The notes under the pieces are model-generated. The model did not search any database. It saw nothing but the letters and a program-made list of their open reading frames with translations, and was not told the origin of the DNA. A DNA stretch of 64,000 bases from Faecalibacterium sp. (GTDB lineage: Bacteria; Bacillota; Clostridia; Oscillospirales; Ruminococcaceae), in assembly GCA_029264955.1 (NCBI GenBank), contig JARHYC010000011.1:1-64000 (forward strand), in the 5' to 3' direction. This document shows positions 51,445-59,325 of this stretch, in pieces (positions within the stretch are counted from its first letter, which is position 1; the number at the start of each line of letters is the position of its first letter). The position numbers and the translations under genes are program-made.

Positions 51445-53106
51445 TTAGAACAGACCAGTGATGCGACCGTCGTTGTCTACATCAATGTTGACAGCAGCGG
51501 GCTTTTTGGGCAGACCTGGCATAGTCATGATATTGCCGCAGATAACCACCACAAAACCAGCACCTGCGCTCAAACGAACCTCACGCACTTCCATGGAGAA
51601 ATCGGTAGGTGCGCCCAGCAGCTTAGCGTTGTCACTGAAGCTGTACTGGGTCTTTGCGATACATACGGGCAAATCACCATAACCCATAGCGGTAATCTCA
51701 TCCAGAGACTTCTTAGCAGCTGCGCTGTAGTTTACGCTGTCTGCGCGATAAATCTTCTTGGCGATTGCCTCAATCTTTTCAGTCAGGGGCTGCTCCAGCT
51801 CGTAGGTGTAGTGAATGGGACGGTCTTCCATGACCTTCAGCACTTCTTCTGCCAGCGTCAATGCGCCCTCGCCACCCTTAGCGAATACTTCGCTCAGTGC
51901 GCAGGGAACACCCATCTGACGGCAGTAATCCTCAACGAATGCCTGCTCCTCAGCGGTATCGGAGGGGAATGCGTTGATGGCAACCACAACAGGCAGACCA
52001 AACTGATCCTTCATGTTCTCGATGTGGCGGCCCAGATTTTCGATGCCCTTCTTTACAGCGTCCAGATTGGGGGTGTTCAGGTCAGCCTTGGCAACACCAC
52101 CGTGGCACTTCAGTGCGCGAATAGTAGCAACCAGAACCACAGCGCTAGGGGCAATATCAGCCTTGCGGCACTTGATATCCAGGAACTTTTCTGCACCCAG
52201 ATCAGCGCCGAAGCCAGCCTCGGTGATGACATAATCAGACAGAGCTAGACCCAGCTTGGTAGCCATTACGCTGTTGCAGCCGTGTGCAATGTTTGCAAAG
52301 GGACCGCCGTGGATGATAGCGGGGTTGTTTTCCAGTGTCTGCACCAAGTTGGGGTCGATTGCGTCTTTCAGCAGAGCGGTCATTGCGCCAGCTGCGCCGA
52401 TCTGACCGGCAGTAACAGGCTGACCGTCATAGGTGTAAGCGCAGACAATCTTGCTCAGGCGTTCTTTCAAATCGCTGATGCTGGTAGCCAGGCAGAAAAT
52501 AGCCATGATTTCGCTGGCAACCGTAATGTCGAAACCATCCTCACGGGGAGTGCCGTTTACCTTGCCGCCCATGCCGTCGACAATGAAACGCAGCTGACGG
52601 TCGTTCATGTCCATGCAGCGTTTCCAAGTGATGCGGCGAGGATCGATGTTCAGCGGGTTACCCTGTTGAATGCTGTTGTCGATCATGGCAGCCAGCAGGT
52701 TGTTTGCCGCACCAATGGCGTGCAGGTCACCGGTGAAGTGCAGATTGATATCCTCCATGGGAACAACCTGTGCATAGCCGCCACCAGCTGCGCCGCCCTT
52801 GACACCGAACACGGGTCCCAGAGAAGGCTCGCGCAGGCACAGCATAGCCTGCTTACCCATCTTGCACAGTGCGTCGGCCAGACCGACGCTGGTAGTGGTT
52901 TTGCCTTCGCCGGCGGGCGTGGGGCTGATTGCGGTAACCAGAATCATCTTACCTTTGGGGGACATGGTGTGCAGCAGACGATGATCGATTTTAGCTTTAT
53001 AACGACCGTAGGGGATGATTCGGTCTTCGGTCAGACCGAGCTTTTCAGCAACCTGCGTAATCGGCTGCATCGATGCGTTCTGGGCGATTTCAATATCAGT
53101 CAGCAT
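51445..53106 (-). CDS. fhs: Formate-tetrahydrofolate ligase
   Basis: 553 aa, the usual length. The ATP-binding loop [18 protein letters not shown] is near residue 62; further landmarks are [36 protein letters not shown], and [14 protein letters not shown]. It makes 10-formyl-THF from formate, ATP and THF, for purines, fMet-tRNA and one-carbon metabolism. GGAAAGGAAG precedes the ATG. Upstream on the same strand are a strong promoter, a ZTP-type riboswitch and a terminator, which fits control by shortage of 10-formyl-THF. Confidence 0.98.
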   Translation of the reverse strand: MLTDIEIAQNASMQPITQVAEKLGLTEDRIIPYGRYKAKIDHRLLHTMSPKGKMILVTAISPTPAGEGKTTTSVGLADALCKMGKQAMLCLREPSLGPVFGVKGGAAGGGYAQVVPMEDINLHFTGDLHAIGAANNLLAAMIDNSIQQGNPLNIDPRRITWKRCMDMNDRQLRFIVDGMGGKVNGTPREDGFDITVASEIMAIFCLATSISDLKERLSKIVCAYTYDGQPVTAGQIGAAGAMTALLKDAIDPNLVQTLENNPAIIHGGPFANIAHGCNSVMATKLGLALSDYVITEAGFGADLGAEKFLDIKCRKADIAPSAVVLVATIRALKCHGGVAKADLNTPNLDAVKKGIENLGRHIENMKDQFGLPVVVAINAFPSDTAEEQAFVEDYCRQMGVPCALSEVFAKGGEGALTLAEEVLKVMEDRPIHYTYELEQPLTEKIEAIAKKIYRADSVNYSAAAKKSLDEITAMGYGDLPVCIAKTQYSFSDNAKLLGAPTDFSMEVREVRLSAGAGFVVVICGNIMTMPGLPKKPAAVNIDVDNDGRITGLF

Positions 53107-53177
53107 AATAAATCTTCCTTTCCCATGGGTGGTGAGGTGTGAAACGACAAAATAAGACCGACCGGCCTGAAATAAAT

Positions 53178-53213
53178 AAAAAAGGCAGCCTGCATACTCC
53201 TACGCAAGCTGCC
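53178..53213 (-). terminator. Riboswitch expression-platform terminator upstream of fhs
   Basis: On the minus strand GGCAGCtTGC (53204-53213) pairs with GCAgGCTGCC (53184-53193), followed by a run of T (complement of A at 53178-53183). Its 5' arm overlaps the conserved CTGGGC of the aptamer, so only one of the two can form. Confidence 0.85.
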
Positions 53214-53286
53214 CAGACGGTCGGCATAAAAGCTGTTCCGCTTACACCGTGGTATACCACGATTATCCGTCAGCAAGCGGTAGCTA
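53211..53286 (-). promoter_or_regulatory. ZTP (pfl-type) riboswitch aptamer for fhs
   Basis: On the minus strand the order of elements fits the ZMP/ZTP class: P1 arms CCGCTT (53275-53280) and AAGCGG (about 53239-53244); GACGG that can pair with CCGTC as a pseudoknot; hairpin CGTGG-TATA-CCACG; and the 3' block GCCGACCGTCTGGGC that ends at 53211. ZTP accumulates when 10-formyl-THF is short. Binding would hold CTGGGC away from the terminator and allow fhs transcription. Class assignment is from motif memory; gene context strongly agrees. Confidence 0.75.
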
Positions 53287-53293
53287 CACCAAA

Positions 53294-53322
53294 ATAGTAG
53301 CATAGCCAGCGTGGGCTGTCAA
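53294..53322 (-). promoter_or_regulatory. Promoter of the riboswitch-fhs unit
   Basis: Minus strand -35 TTGACA (53317-53322) and -10 TACTAT (53294-53299), 17-bp spacer. Transcription would begin near 53287, just before the aptamer. The whole gap 53107-53469 is thus regulatory: fhs leader on the left, cysteine-desulfurase promoter on the right. Confidence 0.85.
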
Positions 53323-53394
53323 CGGGCAAAAGCAGTGCTTGCACAGATTTACTGAGAAAATCAGAAAACTGGACGTTTTACAGTGAGCTTTTCC

Positions 53395-53424
53395 TTGTGA
53401 CAGTATGGGCGCTTGTGGTATACT
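53395..53424 (+). promoter_or_regulatory. Promoter of the cysteine desulfurase-thiI-cinA run
   Basis: TTGTGA (53395-53400) and TATACT (53419-53424) with an 18-bp spacer, about 45 bp before the ATG. Confidence 0.65.
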
Positions 53425-53469
53425 GTATCCTGATTGAATAGCGTCAAAAAATAAAAATCGGAGCAGTTT

Positions 53470-54618
53470 ATGAAACAAGATCCTAATTTGCATTATCTGG
53501 ATAACGCAGCCACAACGATGGTGGCACCCGAGGTGGCACAGGTGGTCTCTGACGCTTTGCTGCGCTACTGGGCAAATCCTTCCAGTTTATATTCTCCCGG
53601 CATAGAAACCGGCATGGAGCTGAACCGTGCCCGTTCCGCTATTGCAAAAACATTGGGTTGCAAGTCCAGCGAGCTGTTTTTCACCGGCAGCGGCAGCGAA
53701 GGTAATAATATGGCAATGCTGGGTGCTGTACGCAGCAAAACCTTCGGCAAGCGCATTGTGGTATCCGGCTTTGAACACGCCAGCGTGGATAAACCTGCCA
53801 AGCGCCTGCGTGAAGAAGGCTATGATGTTGTATTTGTGGCACCGGAAGCGGACGGCACGTTGAATGTGGATAAGATGCTGGCTGAAGTAAACAAGAATAC
53901 CATTCTGGTTTCCTGTATGCTGGTCAATAATGAGACCGGTGCCCGCAACGATGTAGAGCGTCTGGCGGCAGAAGTCAAGAAAATCAACAGTCGCTGTGCT
54001 GTCCATGTGGATGCGGTGCAGGCTTGGATGCGGATTCCTATTAAGCTGAAAAATATTGATACGCTTACGGTTAGCGGTCATAAAATCCATGCCCCCAAGG
54101 GCATCGGCGCACTGTATGTGAACGAGAAATATTTTCAGACCTTTTCACCTCCGTACATTGGTGGTGAGCAAGAGCGGGAAAAGCGTCCCGGTACCGAAAA
54201 TCTACCCTATGCAATGGGCATGGCAGAAGCAGCAAAGCGCCTGAGCGTTGATATGAAGGCACGGAATGCGCATATTCGTGCGTTGAATCAGCGCCTGCGG
54301 GATGGGTTGGCTGCCTTTCCAGAGATCATCATCAACAGCCCGGCGGATGCTGTGCCGGAAGTGCTGAACTTTTCCGAAATGGTTATCAACAGCCAGACGA
54401 TGCTGAATCATCTTTCTACCAGCGGCATATATATTTCTACTGGATCAGCGTGTGATAAGGGCGCTAAGAGCCATACGCTGGAAGCAATGGGTCTGGATAG
54501 CCGCCGTGTGAATACGGCAATCCGCGTGTCCTTCTGCGGCGATAACACCGAGGACGATGTGGACGCCTTTTTGAACGGTCTGGAAGACGGCATGAAAGTA
54601 TTGCAGAGATTACGATAA
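53470..54618 (+). CDS. Cysteine desulfurase (NifS/IscS family)
   Basis: 382 aa. PLP enzyme: NAATTMVAPEV at the start, His103 in SGFEHASVDKP, the Schiff-base Lys205 in TVSGHKIHAPKG, and the active Cys328 in ISTGSACDKGAKSH. It releases sulfur from cysteine as a persulfide. No iscU or iscR lies nearby; instead thiI follows after 13 nt. In Bacillus the NifZ desulfurase paired with ThiI supplies sulfur for 4-thiouridine in tRNA, so the same job is likely here. Confidence 0.95.
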   Translation: MKQDPNLHYLDNAATTMVAPEVAQVVSDALLRYWANPSSLYSPGIETGMELNRARSAIAKTLGCKSSELFFTGSGSEGNNMAMLGAVRSKTFGKRIVVSGFEHASVDKPAKRLREEGYDVVFVAPEADGTLNVDKMLAEVNKNTILVSCMLVNNETGARNDVERLAAEVKKINSRCAVHVDAVQAWMRIPIKLKNIDTLTVSGHKIHAPKGIGALYVNEKYFQTFSPPYIGGEQEREKRPGTENLPYAMGMAEAAKRLSVDMKARNAHIRALNQRLRDGLAAFPEIIINSPADAVPEVLNFSEMVINSQTMLNHLSTSGIYISTGSACDKGAKSHTLEAMGLDSRRVNTAIRVSFCGDNTEDDVDAFLNGLEDGMKVLQRLR

Positions 54619-54631
54619 AAGTGAGGATACA

Positions 54632-55828
54632 ATGAAAGAAGTTTTGATGGGTTATCAGGGCGAAATGAGCCTGAAGGGTCTGAACAAGCACACCTTTGAA
54701 GAAGCACTGATGAAGATTCTGCGCTATCGCCTGAAACCGTTGGGTGAGTTCAAGGTGTACTGCGCACAATCGACGTTTTATATGGAGCCCTTGTCGGACG
54801 ACATCGACATGGACGAAGCGTTCGAGCGCGTTAGTAAGGTATTTGGTCTGGCGGCGCTGAGCCGCAGTGTGGTCTGCGAAAAGAACTTTGACACCATCTG
54901 TCAGGTGGCTGAGGAGTATCTGGGCGATGCACTGCGTGATGTGCGTACCTTCAAAGTAGACGCAAAGCGTGCAGACAAGACTTTCCCCATGCAGAGCCCA
55001 GAGCTGATGCGTGAGCTGGGGGCGTTCCTGCTAAGCAAGCACCCGCACCTGCGTGTAGATGTGAAGAAGCCGCAGTTCAAGGTATGTGTGGAAATCCGCG
55101 ACTACGGCGCATACATCCATGGACCCAAGATTCCCGGCGAATGCGGTTTGCCGGTTGGTACCAGTGGTCGTGCACTGAATCTGCTGTCTGGCGGTATCGA
55201 CAGCCCGGTCGCAGCGTGGCGTATGGCACGCCGTGGTCTGGCACTGGATCATATTCACTTTGCTTCGCCTCCGTATACCAGCGACCGTGCAAAGCTGAAA
55301 GTTATGGCGCTGGCAAGCAAAATCAGCGTGTATACCGGCGGCTGCAACCTGTTTGTAGTGCCGTATACCAAGCCTCAGGAGTATATTCGCGATAACGCAC
55401 CGGACGTGTTGTTCACCGTTCTGATGCGTCGTAGCATGATGCGTATTGCCAACCAGATTGCAAAGCGTACCGGTGCAGATGCACTGATTACTGGTGAGAG
55501 CCTGGCACAGGTTGCCAGCCAGACGCTGAAGGCTTTGCAGTGTACTGACAGCGCACAGGATTTGCCGGTGCTGCGTCCGTTGATTGGCATGGATAAGACG
55601 GAAATCATCGAAACAAGCCGTTACATCCAGACCTACGAAACCAGTATCCTGCCTTATGAAGATTGCTGCACGATCTTTACTCCGCCGCACCCGAAAATCC
55701 GCCCGGAAGTGAGCGAGATTCTGGAAGCGGAAGCCAATATGCCCGGTTTGGCTGAATTGGAGGCAGAAGCCGCAGAACTGGCAGAGCGCATCCGCATTCG
55801 TCTGGGCGAAGAAATCGAATTTGTATAA
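54632..55828 (+). CDS. thiI: tRNA 4-thiouridine synthase ThiI
   Basis: 398 aa. Ferredoxin-like and THUMP domains (about 1-165) lead into the PP-loop ATPase with LNLLSGGIDSPVAAW (pyrophosphate loop). Further landmarks: HFASPPYTSDRAKLKVMALA and DCCTIFTPPHPKI. It lacks the C-terminal rhodanese domain of enterobacterial ThiI, so it should take sulfur straight from a dedicated desulfurase, which is encoded just upstream. It adenylates and thiolates U8 in tRNA. cinA follows after 15 nt. Confidence 0.96.
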   Translation: MKEVLMGYQGEMSLKGLNKHTFEEALMKILRYRLKPLGEFKVYCAQSTFYMEPLSDDIDMDEAFERVSKVFGLAALSRSVVCEKNFDTICQVAEEYLGDALRDVRTFKVDAKRADKTFPMQSPELMRELGAFLLSKHPHLRVDVKKPQFKVCVEIRDYGAYIHGPKIPGECGLPVGTSGRALNLLSGGIDSPVAAWRMARRGLALDHIHFASPPYTSDRAKLKVMALASKISVYTGGCNLFVVPYTKPQEYIRDNAPDVLFTVLMRRSMMRIANQIAKRTGADALITGESLAQVASQTLKALQCTDSAQDLPVLRPLIGMDKTEIIETSRYIQTYETSILPYEDCCTIFTPPHPKIRPEVSEILEAEANMPGLAELEAEAAELAERIRIRLGEEIEFV

Positions 55829-55843
55829 AAAGAAGGCGACTGC

Positions 55844-57133
55844 ATGACAGCGGAAATTATTTCGGTAGGCACTGAGCTGCTTTTGGGGAATATCGTGAAT
55901 ACCAATGCCCAATATCTCAGCCGGGAACTGGCTGATTTAGGCTTTACAGTACTGCGCCAGAGCACCATCGGGGATAATCCTGACCGATTGGCGCAGTGGG
56001 TAAATGAAGCCAAAGAGCGGGCAGACCTGCTGGTATTTACCGGTGGGCTGGGACCTACCGCAGACGATTTGACCAAAGAGACCGTGGCAGCCTGCTACGG
56101 GGATACCCTGCATTTTGATGCAGAAGAATGGGATAAAATCGTTGCATTTTTTGCACGGATTCGGGAAGACGCAACCCCCAACAACCGGAAACAGGCGATG
56201 GTACCTACCAAGGGACATAAGATTCTGAACCCTTACGGTACTGCACCCGGTGCGTGGTTTGTGGATGGTATAAAACAGGCGATTTTGATGCCTGGTGTGC
56301 CTCGTGAAATGAAATCTATGTGGGAAGAAGCTGTACGCCCCGCCTTGGCGAAAAAGCAGAATCAAACACTGGTTTCGATTACGCTCCGAGTATTTGGTGG
56401 AGAAAGTATTCTTGAAGCGGCCGTGGCAGATCTGATGCAAAATAAAAATCCTACGGCTGCCATTTACTGCAAAAGTGGTGAGTGTGAGATTCGCATTACG
56501 GCTAGAGCCGAGAATACCCAGGTCGGTCATGTGATGTGCGAACAGTTTGCACAAAAGTTTTATGCGGTGCTGGGGGATGCCATTTATGATGTGGATGTGC
56601 CCGGCCCAGCGTGGACAGCTGTGCGTCTTTTGCGGGAAAAGAAGCTCACACTTGCGACGGCGGAAAGCTGCACAGGTGGTTTACTGGCAGAGCAAATCAC
56701 ACAGGTGCCGGGTGCCAGCGAAATTTTTGGTTTTGGCTATGTGACTTACTGGGAACAGGCAAAAGCAAAAATGATTGGAGTAAATCCAGCGGTGATTGCG
56801 CAATATAATGTTGTGTCGGCACCGGTAGCGGCGCAGATGGCTTTGGGGGCAAAAGAAGCATCCGGCACAGATATTGGAGTAGGTATCACCGGTATTGCAG
56901 GTCCTGGCGGCGGGGATGCAGAGCGACCAGTCGGTACCGTATTTGTGGCACTTGCAATGGGTGATACTGTGTGGACGCAGCATTTGCAGCTGGTCAATTC
57001 GACCAGACAGACGGTGCGGCAACGTGCGGTCGCTGCGGTACTGGATATGATTCGCCGCGCCGCAGCAGGGCTTGCGATGCCCGGAGAAAGATGGACCCAT
57101 GCACAGGTGCGAGACCCCGCCTTGCGGGAGTAA
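55844..57133 (+). CDS. cinA: CinA: competence/damage-inducible protein with NMN amidohydrolase domain
   Basis: 429 aa. N-terminal MoCF-like domain: IISVGTELLLGNIVNTNAQY and VFTGGLGPTADDLTKE. A KH-type middle domain lies at about 175-265. The C-terminal PncC domain (266-410) has the catalytic ATAESCTGGLL (Ser275) and GITGIAGPGGGDAERPVGTV. It deamidates NMN to NaMN and has ADP-ribose pyrophosphatase activity in some species. In the same direction as thiI. A shortened paralogue follows after 10 nt. DprA elsewhere in the window is the second competence-related gene. Confidence 0.96.
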   Translation: MTAEIISVGTELLLGNIVNTNAQYLSRELADLGFTVLRQSTIGDNPDRLAQWVNEAKERADLLVFTGGLGPTADDLTKETVAACYGDTLHFDAEEWDKIVAFFARIREDATPNNRKQAMVPTKGHKILNPYGTAPGAWFVDGIKQAILMPGVPREMKSMWEEAVRPALAKKQNQTLVSITLRVFGGESILEAAVADLMQNKNPTAAIYCKSGECEIRITARAENTQVGHVMCEQFAQKFYAVLGDAIYDVDVPGPAWTAVRLLREKKLTLATAESCTGGLLAEQITQVPGASEIFGFGYVTYWEQAKAKMIGVNPAVIAQYNVVSAPVAAQMALGAKEASGTDIGVGITGIAGPGGGDAERPVGTVFVALAMGDTVWTQHLQLVNSTRQTVRQRAVAAVLDMIRRAAAGLAMPGERWTHAQVRDPALRE

Positions 57134-57143
57134 AAGGAGATTC

Positions 57144-58031
57144 ATGGAGCAGAAAGAAACCCGAGTGCTTCGTTTTTTTGCAGAAGATAAACGAGCACGA
57201 CAGAAAGCAATCGAAGAACTGGTTCAGGCAGGCAAAGTGGATGCCCAAGTGTGGGAGAAAAACGACGAAACGTTGCTTTTGCTGACCAGTCAGTTAGAAT
57301 GCAATTCTTCCGGGAAAATTCTGCTGGATCACTGCTGTGAGCTGGAGCAGCAGGCTTGTGGTGGCGCATTATATGGTACGGACGATAAGACTCTGTTTGC
57401 TGCACTGATTGAAGCGATGCAGAAAAAGAAAATGCTGTTTGTGGCAGCGGATACAGAAGTGTGTCAGTTGCTGAATGAGCCACTCTCCCGAATTGAAAAG
57501 GCGGGTGCGGTTTATGACTTTGGTGCGTGCAGCTGTGACCACGCAAAGATTGGCAAAAAAATCAATGCGGCGGGGAATTCTGCGTTGCCGCTGGCGGCGG
57601 CGCAGGATCGCATTTGTACAGCCTGTCGATTGACAGGTGCGGACTGGGCAGTAGCCTGCTATGCAGAAGAGCATTGCATCACATTGGTTGTGGGCAATGA
57701 AAGCGGTTGCTGGATTTACGCATTACGGGAAGGACAGCGACCGGTTTTGTGGATTGCTGATATGCTCCGCCGTGCGGCGTTGGGATGTCAGCAGGCTGCT
57801 GGCGTGCTTTGGGTTCAAACCAATGAGATGGGGCAGAAAACGGCACAGAACACGCCACCAAAGCGGAAAGGATATTCCGTATGGATATTAGGAATCAGCC
57901 TTTTGGCGGTAGCGGTTATTGTGATTGCAAGCTGGCTTATGGTGGGATACTTCGCAGATGTACCGGGCGGTAATGTGTGGACGATGTACCGATACGAACA
58001 ATCGACAGAAATCCAGGAAAATCTGAAATAA
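57144..58031 (+). CDS. CinA-like paralogue (KH plus degenerate PncC domain) with C-terminal membrane anchor
   Basis: 295 aa from ATG 57144 (AAAGGAGA). By eye it aligns without large gaps to residues 205-410 of the CinA just upstream. AQVWEKNDETLLLLTSQ matches AIYCKSGECEIRITARA; GGALYGTDD matches GDAIYDVDV; KKKMLFVAADTEVCQLL matches REKKLTLATAESCTGGLL; YDFGACSCDHAKIG matches FGFGYVTYWEQAKA; ADMLRRAALG matches LDMIRRAAAG. The catalytic SCTGG is lost (Thr104, Glu105, Val106, Cys107, Gln108) and the GITGIAGPGGG loop is replaced by ACYAEEHC. The MoCF domain is absent. One membrane segment (about 246-270) and a short outside tail end the protein. Probably a non-catalytic duplicate with a binding or regulatory role at the membrane. 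Confidence 0.75.
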   Translation: MEQKETRVLRFFAEDKRARQKAIEELVQAGKVDAQVWEKNDETLLLLTSQLECNSSGKILLDHCCELEQQACGGALYGTDDKTLFAALIEAMQKKKMLFVAADTEVCQLLNEPLSRIEKAGAVYDFGACSCDHAKIGKKINAAGNSALPLAAAQDRICTACRLTGADWAVACYAEEHCITLVVGNESGCWIYALREGQRPVLWIADMLRRAALGCQQAAGVLWVQTNEMGQKTAQNTPPKRKGYSVWILGISLLAVAVIVIASWLMVGYFADVPGGNVWTMYRYEQSTEIQENLK

Positions 58032-58034
58032 AAT

Positions 58035-58079
58035 AAAAAGCACGGTGCGATTCCAGTTTGGAGTGCATCGTGCTTTTTA
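58035..58079 (+). terminator. Terminator of the thiI-cinA run
   Basis: AAAAAGCACGgTGC (58035-58048) pairs with GCAtCGTGCTTTTT (58065-58078), one G-T pair, followed by T residues. Confidence 0.85.
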
Positions 58080-58104
58080 TTGTGATATAGATAGAAATGC
58101 ATAC

Positions 58105-58156
58105 AAAAATCCCCTAAAATAAATCCACAGACTTTTATCATCTACTTTAGAGGATT
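58105..58156 (-). terminator. Terminator of the small lipoprotein gene
   Basis: On the minus strand AATCCtCTAA and TTAGgGGATT pair across a 29-nt loop and TTTTT follows. The loop is long, so strength is uncertain. Confidence 0.55.
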
Positions 58157-58178
58157 CTTTGGAAAGGATGGAAAGATT

Positions 58179-58526
58179 TTACTTTGCGGCTTCGACCGAA
58201 ATAACTGTTCCGGTGAAAGCATCAATGAGAGAAACTTCACCGGTATAGGTAACGGTCACAGTGTCGCCGGCGGCAAGTTTGTCCAGGCCTTTAGGCTTAT
58301 CCCCTTCAAAAGAAAATGCGTAGGAATCACCGTTGCTCTGAGTAATTACAAACATGGAATCCTTTACTTCGCTCAAAGTGCCGGTCATGGTGTTCTGGCC
58401 TTCGGGGCTGACTTGGCTTTCCGGATTATTGGTAGCACCAGTATCGGCGGGAGTTCCGTTTGCACCACATGCGCTCAGGCTCAAAAGAATTGCAACTGCT
58501 GTACATACAGTGAAAATACGTTTCAT
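58179..58526 (-). CDS. Small lipoprotein with OB-like domain
   Basis: 115 aa from ATG 58526 (GGAGG upstream). The signal peptide ends in the lipobox SLSAC (Cys20), followed by a Gly/Asn/Pro-rich linker to about residue 45. The remaining ~70 residues (MTGTLSEVKDSMFVITQSNG, YAFSFEGDKP, LAAGDTVTVTYTGEVSLIDA) form a short beta-barrel pattern like DUF3221/YobA or BOF proteins. Anchored outside the membrane. Function unknown. It is transcribed alone. Confidence 0.8.
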   Translation of the reverse strand: MKRIFTVCTAVAILLSLSACGANGTPADTGATNNPESQVSPEGQNTMTGTLSEVKDSMFVITQSNGDSYAFSFEGDKPKGLDKLAAGDTVTVTYTGEVSLIDAFTGTVISVEAAK

Positions 58527-58666
58527 AATCAAAACCTCCAAATAAAATCCAATCAAATCAAATTGGATTGCTAGTATTATTATATGCTGACTGAAAGGAA
58601 TTTCAAGCGATATTTCTGTGAAAAAAACTTTACGAAATAATTGAAAATAACTTTAACGCGTTATAT

Positions 58667-59281
58667 TTAAGTTTTCGCAGGGTCGGGAATGTCGAAGATA
58701 TAACGCTCGTATGCGTTGATGACGGTTGTTTTTCCGTAGGTACAGATCCGTGGCAAATTGGGATTGTACTGCATATGGATATGCCCGTGGATGAACCAGG
58801 TGGGTTTGTATTTTTCCAACAGTACGGTAAAACAGGAAAAACCTTTGTGCGGTAAATCAGGGCCGTCGTTGATGCCTTGGGCTGGAGCGTGGGTCAACAG
58901 AATATCAAATCCTTTGTGGTGCAACAGTTTGAGCCACAATTTACCTACCCGAAAGCCCATAGCCTTTTCCGTGTATTGGTGAGTTACATTGGGGTTATAT
59001 CGCATGGAACCACCCAGACCAAGAATACGCAATCCATGATAGGTATAAATCGTATCTTCAATGCAGGTACAGCCGCCGGGGGCGTGTTTATCATAGCTGC
59101 GGTCGTGGTTTCCGTGTACATACAAGATAGGGGCAGCGGTAAAGGTAGCCAAATATTCCAGATATTCTGCGGGCAGATCGCCACAGGATAAAATTAAATC
59201 GATATCTTTTAACTTTGCGTGTGGGTCGCTGGCGTCCCACAAAGCTTTACAGGGAACGTCGGAAAGTACCATGACTTTCAT
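58667..59281 (-). CDS. Calcineurin-like metallophosphoesterase
   Basis: 204 aa. Metal-binding blocks in order: LSDVPCKALWD (an altered DxH, with Asp and no His at the usual spot), ILSCGDLPAEYL, VHGNHDRSYD, LLTHAPAQGINDG, and FIHGHIHMQYNP. The family spans YfcE-like phosphodiesterases and others; the GHxH and GNHD motifs are intact. Cytoplasmic. The rest of the set, a lipoprotein and the BMP-like gene, are on the same strand but with gaps of 45-140 nt. Confidence 0.9.
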   Translation of the reverse strand: MKVMVLSDVPCKALWDASDPHAKLKDIDLILSCGDLPAEYLEYLATFTAAPILYVHGNHDRSYDKHAPGGCTCIEDTIYTYHGLRILGLGGSMRYNPNVTHQYTEKAMGFRVGKLWLKLLHHKGFDILLTHAPAQGINDGPDLPHKGFSCFTVLLEKYKPTWFIHGHIHMQYNPNLPRICTYGKTTVINAYERYIFDIPDPAKT

Positions 59282-59325
59282 GAAGGGGCGTGCTCCTTTC
59301 TGATAGAACGTCTGTTGTTTTTATT

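Noticed and set aside
51424..52248. Plus-strand open frame opposite fhs
   Set aside because: Antisense to a highly conserved gene; starts inside the shared terminator.
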